A stretch of DNA of 64,000 bases from Rosettibacter sp964572725 (GCA_964572725.1 CAZNFW010000011.1:1-64000); one strand, 5' to 3'. Counted from the stretch's first letter, positions 47,039 to 57,865 are shown. The notes: a model not told the origin generated them from the letters alone. Numbers and translations are program-made.

Positions 47039-48607
47039 TTATTTTTGAATTATTAATTTCCTATTAAAAATTTTACTACCAGCTTTTAATTGATAGAAAT
47101 AAATACCACTTGCTAAATCAGCAGCATCAAATATTATTGAATAAGTTCCGGGAATTTTTTGTTCATTTACAAGCGTTTTAATTTTTCTGCCCAATAAATC
47201 AAACACAGCTAATGAAACATTTGCGTTTTCATCAATATTATAACGAATTACAGTTGATGAATTAAAAGGATTAGGATAATTCTGATACAGATAAAATTCA
47301 GTTTTTATAATATTATCATCAATAGAAAGAATTTTATCCCCAGTAGAAAACTTAACTTCTGCTGTAAATTCACTTTCTCCAAATGAATTAATTGCTTTCA
47401 CGCGCCAGTAATATGTGGTATTTTCTTCAAGCGGCATTAAATTAATTAGAGTATCTTTAACGAGTGTATCGACCACGATTCTAATAAAATTACTAAACTT
47501 AGAAACCTGGACCTGATAAAATTCAGCTCTTAGAGATTTTCTCCATTTCAATGTAGCATTTCTAAAAACATTGACAGAATCAATTGGAGATAATAAAACA
47601 GGTTGAATAGGTGAATTCACATACTGCTTTAGCCATTGCATTGCTGGTCTTTCATCATTATTAGATAAAATTAAGTAAGTATAAGGGTGAGCAGTCCAAA
47701 CATCTCCTTGAATATAACCCCAGAAAGTAATTCCTTTAACTTGAGGATGAGACCAGAAAATTGGGAAATAAATTTTGTATTGTTCAAGCTGAGCCTGGTC
47801 GTTATACTCATCAATATCAAATTCTGTTATGTAAATTGGAAGACCAGTAGCAGCAATTCTTTCAAGGTTTGATTTTATGGTACTGATGTTATAGACATAT
47901 TTATTAGTAGTTGCATCAGTTTCACTTCGAAATTCAAAATAATGACCCTGTATTCCAATGCCATCAATTAAATTTCTGCTTTTTAATAACTCAATTAATT
48001 TAATGTAGTTAGTTGTAGTCAAATTATCGTGAAGAACATTATACTCATTTAACAAAAGTTGAGCTGAAGGAGGACAATACTTTCTTGCTAATTCAAAAGC
48101 ACGAATAACCCAATCCCATCCTGTTGAACCGTTCCCTCCAAGAGCTTCTTTGTATGAAGGTGGTGCATGAAAAGGTTCATTAACAACATCAACAAGTGCC
48201 ATTTTAGGATATCTTTCGCCAATAGCTTTAATCCAGTTTTCAACTGCTTCTCTTTGTTGAGCAGTATCGAGGGATTTAATCCAGTAGGGTTCCTGCTGTC
48301 CCCAAATAAGTGTATGCTCTTTAAATAATAAACCTCTATTTACAGCAAAATTGTAAATTTTATCTAAGTTAGTCCAATTATAAACACCTTTTGTTTTTTC
48401 AACTGAGCCCCATTTGCCATCATTACCTGGAGTAATTTGATTCCAGTATTTATCAAAATTACGCCATATGTAGCTGCTTGACCCAGCACCAAGAAATTTT
48501 TCTTTACCATTTGCAAGTGGCTGACCTAGTATTAATTGTTTGAAAATTAAAAAGAAAAATAAAATTGAAGTATTCAGAAGAACTTTTTTAATTCCAACAA
48601 AATTCAT
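47039..48607 (-). CDS. GH10 endo-1,4-beta-xylanase with FN3 and C-terminal sorting domain
   Basis: 522 residues from ATG 48607; a longer frame starts at TTG 48634 (531 residues), and the ATG leaves a standard signal peptide (VLLNTSILFFFLIFKQLILG). The GH10 barrel includes HTLIWGQQEPYWIKSL, the acid/base Glu in VDVVNEPFHAPP and the nucleophile Glu in PIYITEFDIDEY. These are residues 153 and 271 counted from the longer start. A fibronectin-III-like module (~340-440) links to a C-terminal domain starting LYQNYPNPFNSSTVIRYNID and ending with IYFYQLKAGSKIFNRKLIIQ, typical of type IX secretion cargo. It cuts internal xylan linkages and is clearly part of the locus. Confidence 0.92.
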   Translation of the reverse strand: MNFVGIKKVLLNTSILFFFLIFKQLILGQPLANGKEKFLGAGSSSYIWRNFDKYWNQITPGNDGKWGSVEKTKGVYNWTNLDKIYNFAVNRGLLFKEHTLIWGQQEPYWIKSLDTAQQREAVENWIKAIGERYPKMALVDVVNEPFHAPPSYKEALGGNGSTGWDWVIRAFELARKYCPPSAQLLLNEYNVLHDNLTTTNYIKLIELLKSRNLIDGIGIQGHYFEFRSETDATTNKYVYNISTIKSNLERIAATGLPIYITEFDIDEYNDQAQLEQYKIYFPIFWSHPQVKGITFWGYIQGDVWTAHPYTYLILSNNDERPAMQWLKQYVNSPIQPVLLSPIDSVNVFRNATLKWRKSLRAEFYQVQVSKFSNFIRIVVDTLVKDTLINLMPLEENTTYYWRVKAINSFGESEFTAEVKFSTGDKILSIDDNIIKTEFYLYQNYPNPFNSSTVIRYNIDENANVSLAVFDLLGRKIKTLVNEQKIPGTYSIIFDAADLASGIYFYQLKAGSKIFNRKLIIQK

Positions 48608-48650
48608 TTTTTTATCCGTATAAGAATTGAACAAAAAAGTGAAATTAAAT

Positions 48651-48676
48651 TACAGCCCGCACTTACGCGGGCTGTA
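48651..48676 (-). terminator. GC-rich hairpin terminator after the modular-protein gene
   Basis: A perfect 10-base stem (arms 48651-48660 and 48667-48676) with a six-base loop lies 30 bases after the stop on the minus strand, followed by ATTTAATTTC and then T6. It should end or attenuate transcription between the modular protein and the GH10 xylanase, so the downstream enzymes may be expressed at a lower level. Confidence 0.8.
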
Positions 48677-48706
48677 TTAATAATAGTTATTACAAAAAAG
48701 CTAATG

Positions 48707-51700
48707 CTATTTCATAAGTATCAATTTCTTAACACTTACAAAATCACCAGCTTTTAATGAATAGAAGTAAACACCTGAAGAAAGATTAGAAGCATCAAAG
48801 TTAACTTTGTAATATCCTGCATTCAAATTTTCGTTAACTAATACTGCAACTTCTCTTCCTAATACATCATAAACAACAAGTTTTACATTATCGCTCTTTG
48901 GCAGACCAAATTCAATTGTAGTAGATGGATTGAATGGATTTGGATAATTCTGATTGAGAATATAATCTGTTGGAATTTCTCCAGCAGCTAATTCTCTTAC
49001 AGAAACTATTGTATCAGGTACAGAAATTGGGTTACCCAAATCAACCATTACATCATAGAGATTAAGTTTTGTAGCATTTGCAAGGTTGCTCAAAGCAAAG
49101 TTGATGCTATTTATTTTCGTTACAGATTTCTTTGTATCAGTCAAAATACCACCAAAGTGATAAGACTTATCTTCTTTGAAAATGTAGAAACGAACTTCAT
49201 TATTGCCGTCAGCTTTCTTAGAAATTGAGAATGCAAAATCATACATTCCTGCTGAAGCAACAGCATTCCTTGGTTTTTGAGGAACATCTGCTAATGCATA
49301 GTTTGCAGAATCTAAAGTTTCATACCAAGTACCATTTACAACAGCACCAACAGAGCCTACAGTTTTAGCAGCACCCCAATGATTTCTTTCGTTTCTGCCA
49401 CTTGGTGGTGCAAATAAATAGCCTGTAATTCCAGTTTCAGCTCCACTCCATTCAAAACCATTTTCGGTTTGATTGAGTCTGCCTAAATTAGGATGATAAT
49501 CAAGACCGATTCTCAAGGAAGACCATCCTTCAAATCCGCCACCAACTAATTCCATTTTCCCAGTAATAATCAAAGCTTTTTTAGAAGTAATTTCTATTGG
49601 TTCAAAGAATGCACCACTTATAGCAGACCAACCAAATGATTTTTTATCTCCGGAAATTGTAGCATTACCAATAACTTCACCAGGAGTTAATTTCCATCCA
49701 CCAGTTTTAGCACCAATGAATCCCCATCTTTCAACGTAATAAGCCTGCCATGGAGCTTCTGGAACTGTAATTGGGTCACCCATATCAACTTGAACATCTT
49801 CAAGGTACATTCCAGTAATCGGATTGCTTGAATTCAGTGAGAAGCATACACCATTAAATGTTGGAGCTATAGTTGTTGTATCGATGAGAGTTCCTCCCCA
49901 CCAATAACTATTATCTTCTTTAATCATGTAGAATCTTAATTCTTTTGTACCATCAGCTTTTGGTTGAACTGAAATTGCAAAATTGTATGTTCCTTTACTA
50001 AATATTGCACCAGATGGTTTTTGATACACAGGTCCTAATGATAAATTACTTCCATAAGTACTTATCCAGTTACCATTTCTCACAACACCGACATGACCTG
50101 CACCTCCAGCAGCCCAGCCTGGTAATTCGTTAGCCCCACTTTGTGGAGTTAACAAATATCCTCTTGCATAATTTTCTTTACCGCTCCAAGCTGCATCCTT
50201 CGTACCTGGATTTTGCAATGTTCCTGCACTATCATGGTAGAAAATTCCATATCTTAATGCACTCCAAGTACTTGGATCTGCACCTTCAAATCTAATTTTA
50301 CCAGTTACAATAACAGCTTTCTTCAAGGTTGCTGTAACTGGTTCTAAAAATCCACCTCTAATTGTTGACCATACTGAACCTGTTGTAATACCAGAGCTGC
50401 CTTCTTTAGCTTTTATTCCAGCATTACCAACTACATCGCCAGGAACAAATTCTGCACTGGAACTAAATCTTACTAATTTACCCCATCTTTCTACATAATA
50501 AGCTTGCCATGGAGCTTCTGGAACTTCAATAGGAGCACCCATATCAACCATAACATCTTCCAAATACATACCTTTGAGAGGATTATTTTCTGCACCATTA
50601 CCTCCATTCAAGCCAAAGCATACACCATTAAATGTTGGTGGTATCCATGTAGTATCTGTGAACGTTCCGCCCCACCAGTAACTATTGTCTTCTTTAATCA
50701 CATAAAATCTTAATTCTTTAGTTCCATCTGTTTTTGGTTGAACAGATATAGCAAAATTATATGTTCCTTCATTAAAAATTGCACCTGTTGGTTTTTGATT
50801 AACAGCACCTATTGCTAAATTATTACCATATGTGCTTATCCAGTTACCATTTCTTACAACACCTACATGACCTGCTCCACCTGCTGCCCAACCTGGTAAT
50901 TCATTTGCATCACTTTGCGGAATTAATAAATATCCTTTAGCAAACGTTTCTTTACCTGACCAAGTTGCATCTGCAGAGTTTGCATTCTGCAATACACCTG
51001 CACTATCATGTTGGAATATGCCAAATCTTAAACCGCTCCATGTGCTTGGACCAGCACCTTCAAATCTAATTTTGCCTTTTACAATTATAGCTTTAGATGT
51101 AGTAGCAGTAATTGGTTTAATAAACCCACCTCTAATTACTGTCCAACCCTGATTACTTGGAATTTGACCGCCATCTTTTCCTTTAACACCGGCATTACCA
51201 ACTACATCACCTGGTACAAATTCAGCAGTTGGGCTGAATCTTACAAATTTACCCCAATTTTCAACATAGTAAGGCTGCCATGGTGCTTCTGGGACAGTTA
51301 TTGGGCTGCCAAGTTGTACTCTCACACCATATAATTTGAAGGCACTCATTTTTGTAGTAATACCATCACCAACACCAAAGCATATTCCATTAAATCTGGT
51401 AGTGATTTGTGCTGTATCAATTACAGTTCCTCCGAACCAATATTTTTTATCTACATGGTACATGTACCAGCGAATTTCATTTGTTCCATTAGGTAGAGGT
51501 TGAACTGAAATTGCAAAATCATAAACTCCGCCAACAATTTCTGCCAAAGCAGGTTCCTGTTCAATCGCTGCAATCGGCCAACCATTGTNNNNNNNNNNNN
51601 NNCATTAATAGTCCAGATTGTACCTGCTCCGCCAGCACCATTTGCCATATCAGTACCAGCAGAACGGGGTGTAAATTCATAACCATAATGAGCACCAGTT

Positions 51701-52539
51701 CCAGACCAGCGTGCTGTATCTGTATACTGATATAACAATTGTCCTTCATCTGGTTGATAAGTTAAAGCATAACGAAGAGGAACATAACTTGCACCAGGAC
51801 CTTCACCAACATATTCAAATTTTCCTGTGACAACAATTGCCTGTTCAGTTGTTGCTTCGATTACTCTACCAAAGCTACCACGAATTGTAGCCCATGTTTT
51901 TGGTGGAGCGTCAGAACCCATGCCAGCATCGCCAGGAGGAGTATTTTGTCTATTCAGGATTGGCCAGCCGTATCCACGGCTTGTTGCACCCCATAAAGAA
52001 ACAAAGGAAGGATCTGCTTCACGGGTAACTATAATTTTATCAATCCAGATTGTTTTGTTATCGTTATATGCACTCCCAAAATGTAATTTAACCTGATTAT
52101 CAGGTACACTTTCAGTTGCTGTCATACTATATGTGAAAGTTTGAGGAGTTGTAGTTACCCGGGCAGTATCATTAAGTCTTTTTGTATATGGAGAGCCCTT
52201 TATTTCGAACAGCACATTAATAGCGGCATTATTATCAGCAACTGCCATAAATGAAATAGTATATCTATAACCAGGAACAAGCGGCAGATCAGCAACTCTC
52301 TGAACTCGCCACATTTCAACGCCACCTTTATTAACCTGTATCTTATAAGAGTTTGGACCGGAAAGTTTACCAGTATTATCAATTGATACTACAACATTAG
52401 TAGTTGCATTATCAATCCAACCGGTATTCCACTTTCCGTCACCATTATCGAATTCATCGGAAAGAACAACTTCTTGTGCCAATAAGCCCGATGATAACCA
52501 GAAAGTAATTAATAGAAATAGTTTTAGTTTTTTTAACAT
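48707..52539 (-). CDS. Very large secreted modular protein with four tandem 240-260-residue units and sorting domain
   Basis: About 1,270-1,280 residues once the run of N at 51589-51602 is bridged. Signal peptide ~1-22 (LKLFLLITFWLSSGLLAQ) and a carbohydrate-binding-like jelly-roll at ~25-172 (DEFDNGDGKWNTGWIDNATT to IWIDKIIVTRE, CBM4/9/22-like). Four repeated units follow, each with xAPWQxYYVExWG, SGKExxAxGYLL, GAGHVGVVRNGNW, FAISVQPxxDGTxELRFY and a YLEDVxVDMGxPI-type end, then a C-terminal NYPNPFNPSTTIEFGLP sorting domain. The unit family is not recognised. ATG 52539 has a strong GGAGGAG site. No catalytic residues are evident, so a substrate-binding or display function at the cell surface is the likeliest reading. 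Confidence 0.85.
49016..52008 (-). repeat. Four tandem protein-coding repeat units
   Basis: Unit A 51293-52008 (interrupted by N), B 50522-51292, C 49760-50521, D 49016-49759. B and C are nearly identical at the protein level (same GYLL, GAGHVGVVRNGNW, STYG, QKP, FAISVQPK and YWWGGT segments). A and D are more diverged. The size (about 745-770 bases each) and similarity suggest expansion by tandem duplication. Confidence 0.85.
51589..51602. other. Assembly gap (14 N) inside the modular-protein gene
   Basis: Fourteen undetermined bases. The reading frames left and right do not join if exactly 14 bases are present (frames differ). By alignment with units B-D the missing piece should be about nine residues plus partial codons, so the true gap is probably about 24 bases rather than 14. 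The gene is therefore treated as one intact gene. Confidence 0.9.
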
Positions 52540-52607
52540 ACCTTTCTCCTCCTGTTTTTTAGAGAAATTTTATTTAATTAAATAAAGAATAACAACCTGT
52601 ATCTTTA

Positions 52608-54419
52608 TTATTTTATTAATACAAGTTTCTTTGTAATAGATACATTTTCAGATTCTAATCGATACATATAAACACCGCTTGATAAATTGGAAGCATCAAA
52701 TGTAGCTACATAGTTACCTGCATTTTGATTACCTTCAAAAATTGTAGCAACTTCCTGTCCTAAAAGATTAAATACTTTTAAAGTTACATAACCAGCTTTT
52801 GGAATCGAATACTTAATATTTGTTACAGGATTGAATGGATTAGGATAATTTTGTTCAAGTACATAATTATTTGGCAATGAACCTGGTAATTCTTTTACAC
52901 TGTTTGGAGTAGGCGAGCCATAAGTTAGCCAGTTATTTATTGTTTCCCAATCTTTTGCTCGTTGATTAACTTTCCATTCTTCATATTTTTCTGGGAACCA
53001 ATTTAAATCTCCAAGCGGATATCCGCCCATAGCTGCGGTTAATAATTCAGAATCTGTATAGGCTAAATTTTCTGGTAAAGGCCATGTTTGTTTAAATCCT
53101 GCTTCAGGTTCATAAGACCAGTCAATGTCTGCATTAGTGGACCATTTATACATAATGAATTGTTTGGCAGCATCCAGATTAGTTGCAGGCACAATAAATT
53201 GTGGGTCTTTATTATAAATAGTTTGCCAGTCAACATTAATAGTCTTAAATACTTTATTACCATTTGCATCAACAGAGTCAATAAATCTAATCTCATTTTC
53301 ACCTAACATAGGGGAAGGATTAAATAACAACAGTTGTTCTCTGTTTCTTATGCGTTCTTTGCTCCAATCACTGTTCTTATACCAATCAAGCATCCAATCC
53401 TGATATGCATAACTGATATTGCCAATAAATATTTTTCTGTCAAAGTCTGTAAAATTAACCTGAAATCCAAATGAATCAACAGGAGTAATTCCATTAATTA
53501 GCCCGCCGCCTGGCGAATTACATTTACCTGCAAGAAAATCGTTGTATGTCATGCCTTGAGGACACACATCATAAGCACGATAACCATACATATAAGGGTT
53601 AATAAATAGTGAATTTGTAATTGCTGCATTACGAATCCATCCAGCAGATTGGAATACCCATTCAATTGAATTTAGTAATGTACAATGATTGATAAATACA
53701 TTATCGCTGTACTCATTACCTTCCTGCATTACAATTCTACTTAAATTAGTAAATGTACAGTTTTCAAAAAATAGAGTGTCGTAATGCCATCCAGAGCTTT
53801 GATATGGGAAAGAAACAGCACGTCCATAATATCTGAAATGATTGTCAGAATTGTTTCTCCAGTAACAATTAGTAAATTTACCTACAAAATGATCTGCTTT
53901 AACACAAATAGCACCTGCTGCTTCTGCACCAATGCCTGCATAATCAAAAAGACATCCATCAAATACACCTCTTTCAGGGTCATTTTCAGGTGTTTGATTC
54001 TCAAAAGTTATTGAAGAGGAGACTTTATTGCCTAAAAAGTCTGCATAACGGAACCAGATGTTTTTAGCAGTAATATCTCCATAAGATTGAATAATATATT
54101 GCCTGTCAATACCTTCTTCAGTCCAAACAATTTGAGGGGGTGCGCTTTCTTGAGTCTTGCCTGGTTTAGGTGCATATAATTCCAGATTTTGTCCATGATC
54201 CAAATAAATACTTCTACTTAATACATATACTTCATAAGGCTTTAGTTTGAATACAGTGTTGTTAATTGTGCCTTTTTGAATTGCTTCATCTATTGCATCA
54301 TTCAAAGTACCATATTTATTTGTTTCATAAAAACCAGGTACTTCTACAGTATCTTTATTTTGAGCATAAATAAAGCTGCTCAAAATTATAATTGATAGAA
54401 TTAATATTAATTTTTTCAT
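52608..54419 (-). CDS. Secreted parallel beta-helix protein with sorting domain
   Basis: 603 residues. Signal peptide 1-19 (KKLILILSIIILSSFIYAQ). Residues ~25-500 show a right-handed beta-helix pattern: DITAKNIWFRYADFLGNKVS, GVFDGCLFDYAGIGAEAAGA, HFVGKFTNCYWRNNSDNHFR, TLFFENCTFTNLSRIVMQEG and FINHCTLLNSIEWVFQSA are consecutive rungs. The C-terminal sorting domain runs from LEQNYPNPFNPVTNIKYSIP to VSITKKLVLIK. Such helices occur in polysaccharide lyases and some glycosidases or glycan-binding proteins. No catalytic motif was identified, so the activity stays unassigned. It lies 42 bases after the TonB-receptor gene and before the modular-protein gene in the xylan-type operon. Confidence 0.85.
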   Translation of the reverse strand: MKKLILILSIIILSSFIYAQNKDTVEVPGFYETNKYGTLNDAIDEAIQKGTINNTVFKLKPYEVYVLSRSIYLDHGQNLELYAPKPGKTQESAPPQIVWTEEGIDRQYIIQSYGDITAKNIWFRYADFLGNKVSSSITFENQTPENDPERGVFDGCLFDYAGIGAEAAGAICVKADHFVGKFTNCYWRNNSDNHFRYYGRAVSFPYQSSGWHYDTLFFENCTFTNLSRIVMQEGNEYSDNVFINHCTLLNSIEWVFQSAGWIRNAAITNSLFINPYMYGYRAYDVCPQGMTYNDFLAGKCNSPGGGLINGITPVDSFGFQVNFTDFDRKIFIGNISYAYQDWMLDWYKNSDWSKERIRNREQLLLFNPSPMLGENEIRFIDSVDANGNKVFKTINVDWQTIYNKDPQFIVPATNLDAAKQFIMYKWSTNADIDWSYEPEAGFKQTWPLPENLAYTDSELLTAAMGGYPLGDLNWFPEKYEEWKVNQRAKDWETINNWLTYGSPTPNSVKELPGSLPNNYVLEQNYPNPFNPVTNIKYSIPKAGYVTLKVFNLLGQEVATIFEGNQNAGNYVATFDASNLSSGVYMYRLESENVSITKKLVLIK

Positions 54420-54461
54420 ATTGCACTCCTTTTTAGTGATTGGTTATAAATTTTATAAAAA

Positions 54462-57400
54462 TCAATACCTTACTCTTATACCAACATTTGCTACTAAGCC
54501 GTAATTTTGAATATTCCTAAATCCACTAATTGACCTCTGAATCGATTGTATATTTGCATTATTCAAGTTATTGAAATCCAAAAACAATTCAGCATTCATA
54601 AATGGTAATTTTTGACGAGCTGAAAAATCTAATCTAAAATAATCTTTTGCATAGGAATCATTTTCGGGGTATCTTCCTCCATTTCCCGTAGTTATCTGGT
54701 CATTGTATACAAACGAAAATCTTATAGACAAATCTTTATAATCAAATCCAATAAATGAATTTAAAACATGATTAGGCTGATCAATTAAACGTCCAACTGC
54801 TGAACTATCAATCAGAACAGGAATCCTGTCTCTGCCTACAATTTTAACTTTCACATCATAGAACGGATATCTTGTTTCGGAGAAGATTCTTGAATAATTT
54901 ATTCCAATCAACAAACCGTTAAATGGATAAGGCAGATACCAGAATGTATGCTGAAAATCAATTTCCAATCCTTTAACTATAGCATCAAATGGATTATTTA
55001 ATGGACGAAATACCGTAGCATTTGATTTTTTTGTAGTTGGATTAATTACTGGTGTAACAACTAATTGACCATTACGAACAATTTGATAACGGCGAAGCGA
55101 ATCAATTCCAGCACCTTCAGCAGCATCGAGTTGATAAGAAGCATTGTAAACGAAGTCTTTAATAGTTTTATAAAAACCACCTATTGTCAAAAGTCCTATG
55201 CTGTTACTATGGAAAGTAAAATTCAGATCATGATTAAATGCTCTTGCAGGCTTTAAGTCAGGATTTCCGGTGTAAATTTGATTGTTCTGAGTAATAGTAA
55301 ATTTCGGACTAATTAAATGATAATCGGGTCTTGACAGTGTTTGCGTGTATGCATAACGAACATCTAACCATTTAAATGGGGAATATTTCATTTGTCCCAT
55401 TGGCAAGAAAAATTCATTTTGCTTATAAGAAGTTGTATCATACATAATTTGAGCTTGAGCATTTCTCATATCTCTTGCATTATAAGCGAAGTATTCAGAT
55501 TTAACTTTTTCATAGCGAACACCACCAATAATCATAAAATTCAAGAAATTAACTTTCGACATTAAATATGAAGCATAATATTTTTCTTTATAGTTATAGT
55601 CATTAGTTAACTTTTGATATGGACCATTATACCATCCACCTTTATCACCAGAGCTGTATTCCTTGTTGGATGCATCAAATTCTGGTCTGCTCATAATGTA
55701 ATTTAATATATCATTCAAAACTCCAAGATTAGCTGCATAGAAAATTGAACCATATTTATTATCAAGGAATGGGTCATAAAGTTTTGAATCATTATTAATA
55801 AATGAACTGCCTACTAATTCACCTCTTGTATTAGTAGAAATTCCAAATTGATTTTTAATTGTCCTCATTAAATTTGATTGAATATCATTATCTGTCGAAT
55901 TAGCGTTTCCATTAAAACCTAAATATGGAGATTCTTGGTCGGTGCTATTGGTCTGGTCATAGAAATATCCACCAAACTTGAATGAACCGTTAATGATATT
56001 ATAGAAATTAAAAGGCAATTCTACATCACCCTTTAATGAATATTTCTTTTCTTTATAGAAATTGCTAAATAAATTGCCGCTTCTTAAAACTACTTCATCA
56101 GCACCTTTATATTGTGTAAGAAGGTAAGTTAAATCTTCTGGTTTGATATTATCTCTTTTAACTCCAGCTTGCAGAGCATCTGTTTGATTAAAATTAAATA
56201 CTGGAGAATTTTCCAGATTATTTGATGCAGAAGTGTAACTTGCTGATAAATCTAAAGTCAAAAAGTTCAAATCATAATCTAATTTAATAGAATTCATTTG
56301 CTGGTCAATTACATTTTCTCCAGATCTTAATTGCCATTCCATTCTGCCATTGTCATAATTTATAGTTTGTCTATGTTCAGTATAATCAGAATTTAATCTT
56401 GCAAACATATTTACAAATTTTATAGACCCATTTGGTATATCATAATCCAAAATTAAATTGGCTCCATATCTTTGTCTTGTTTCTAAATGTCTGTTAAAAG
56501 ATACTGATGTTACCTTAACTGGACGAAATCCAGTGGTAGGATCAATTTGTACTTCTTCAGCAGCTAAACTATAACCTGCATCCATATTATCAGAATTCCT
56601 GTCATATGATTCCAAATTAATTAATGCATAAACACCTAACTTATTATTAAAAAATCTATTGCTTGCCGAAGCTACCCCACGATAATTTCCATAGTATTTA
56701 CTTTTTGCAGTATAACCTTGCTGCCATAATAAATTCCAATGAAAGCCAGAAGGAGCTTCTCTTAATTCCATATTTACAGTTCCACCAATTGAATTTGCAT
56801 TCATATCAGGTGTTAATGATTTGTAGACTGCAATTGTTCTTAACATATAAGGAGAAATCATGCTTAAATCCACACTGCGGTCATTGTTTAATCCTCCAGT
56901 TGCCACATAGGGGTCAGATGTAAGGCCAATTGAAGAGCTTCCTGTAGCAGATAGCTTTACGCCTTCTACTTCAACAGCATTATATTTAGGAGATAATCCT
57001 CTAATAACTATCTTATTGTCTTCACCTGAACTTTTTGTAGTAGTAATACCCGGCAAACGACTTAATGCAGCAGCAGCATTAAAGTCAGGCAATTCCTGAA
57101 TCCTTGCTTCTGAAACTACATTAGCAATTTTATCGGACGTAAGCTGTTGATTAATTGCGGCTAATTGTCCCTGAGCCTGAGCTGTAATTATAATATCCTG
57201 ACCTTGAATTGTTGTTAGTTTGAGGTAAAAATCCTGAGACAGAGTTCTATTTGCCAGTATTTCTACATCAAGAGTTTGTGATTCATAACCAATATAAGAA
57301 ACGGTGATTGTGTGTTTTCCAGCAGGTATATTTCTTATAATATATTCTCCATCGAGATTACATGCTGCACCAAGTGAGGTACCTTTAATTAAAACATTAG

Positions 57401-57542
57401 CTCCTGGCAGTGGTTCTTTAGTATCCTTATCATACACAAAACCTTTTATTGAACCACGATTTTGTGCAAACACAAATTGACCAAAAATCATTAATAATAT
57501 CATACAGATTTTAAATATGCCTTTAGTATGCTTTCGAAGCAT
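54462..57542 (-). CDS. TonB-dependent outer-membrane receptor
   Basis: 1026 residues. Signal peptide to ~27, carboxypeptidase-D regulatory-like domain at ~30-105 (GSIKGFVYDKDTKEPLPGAN, VLIKGTSLGAACNLDGEYII), possible TonB box near ~112-118 (DIIITAQ), plug domain ~125-240 (ELPDFNAAAALSRLPGITTT, VIRGLSPKYNAVEVEGVKLS) and a large beta-barrel to a terminal aromatic (VANVGIRVRY). It resembles TonB receptors for oligosaccharides (TIGR01782-like) rather than SusC. No SusD-like lipoprotein gene follows or precedes it. It probably imports xylo-oligosaccharides made by the downstream enzymes. A strong AGAAGGAGG site precedes ATG 57542. Confidence 0.93.
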   Translation of the reverse strand: MLRKHTKGIFKICMILLMIFGQFVFAQNRGSIKGFVYDKDTKEPLPGANVLIKGTSLGAACNLDGEYIIRNIPAGKHTITVSYIGYESQTLDVEILANRTLSQDFYLKLTTIQGQDIIITAQAQGQLAAINQQLTSDKIANVVSEARIQELPDFNAAAALSRLPGITTTKSSGEDNKIVIRGLSPKYNAVEVEGVKLSATGSSSIGLTSDPYVATGGLNNDRSVDLSMISPYMLRTIAVYKSLTPDMNANSIGGTVNMELREAPSGFHWNLLWQQGYTAKSKYYGNYRGVASASNRFFNNKLGVYALINLESYDRNSDNMDAGYSLAAEEVQIDPTTGFRPVKVTSVSFNRHLETRQRYGANLILDYDIPNGSIKFVNMFARLNSDYTEHRQTINYDNGRMEWQLRSGENVIDQQMNSIKLDYDLNFLTLDLSASYTSASNNLENSPVFNFNQTDALQAGVKRDNIKPEDLTYLLTQYKGADEVVLRSGNLFSNFYKEKKYSLKGDVELPFNFYNIINGSFKFGGYFYDQTNSTDQESPYLGFNGNANSTDNDIQSNLMRTIKNQFGISTNTRGELVGSSFINNDSKLYDPFLDNKYGSIFYAANLGVLNDILNYIMSRPEFDASNKEYSSGDKGGWYNGPYQKLTNDYNYKEKYYASYLMSKVNFLNFMIIGGVRYEKVKSEYFAYNARDMRNAQAQIMYDTTSYKQNEFFLPMGQMKYSPFKWLDVRYAYTQTLSRPDYHLISPKFTITQNNQIYTGNPDLKPARAFNHDLNFTFHSNSIGLLTIGGFYKTIKDFVYNASYQLDAAEGAGIDSLRRYQIVRNGQLVVTPVINPTTKKSNATVFRPLNNPFDAIVKGLEIDFQHTFWYLPYPFNGLLIGINYSRIFSETRYPFYDVKVKIVGRDRIPVLIDSSAVGRLIDQPNHVLNSFIGFDYKDLSIRFSFVYNDQITTGNGGRYPENDSYAKDYFRLDFSARQKLPFMNAELFLDFNNLNNANIQSIQRSISGFRNIQNYGLVANVGIRVRY

Positions 57543-57865
57543 AAAGCCTCCTTCTTAATTATATTTTTTTGAATAGAAATAATTATAATAGTTTCGCATA
57601 AGGATATTAGAAAAAGACTGAGAACTTAAGAAGTGGTTATAAGCTTTTTTAGTTAATAGACAAATAAAATAAACTTGGAATAATTTATAAACTATTGCAG
57701 TATTATCAGCAATTTGAATATAAGTAATTGGATTAAACATTATGCACTTATTAATCTCAATAATTAAGTGCATATTTATTTTTAAATTTTTTTTCATATT
57801 ATTTTTTTACCTGCTGATATCCGAGCAGGAATGTAAACTATATATAATTTATATTATTTTTTTCA
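57543..57865. promoter_or_regulatory. Leader region of the TonB-receptor operon, with two small inverted repeats
   Basis: 323 bases without a supported gene. They hold an inverted repeat ATGCACTTA (57742-57750) / TAAGTGCAT (57765-57773), spaced by 14 bases, and a six-base stem CCTGCT...AGCAGG at 57810-57829. Neither is followed by a T run on the minus strand, so they look more like regulator-binding or leader structures than terminators. A minus-strand frame at 57555-57797 (80 codons) lacks support and is left out. Confidence 0.4.

Noticed and set aside
57555..57797. 80-codon minus-strand frame upstream of the TonB-receptor gene
   Set aside because: Low-complexity, Asn/Tyr/Ile-rich translation from AT-rich DNA, no domain, and it overlaps inverted repeats in a leader region.
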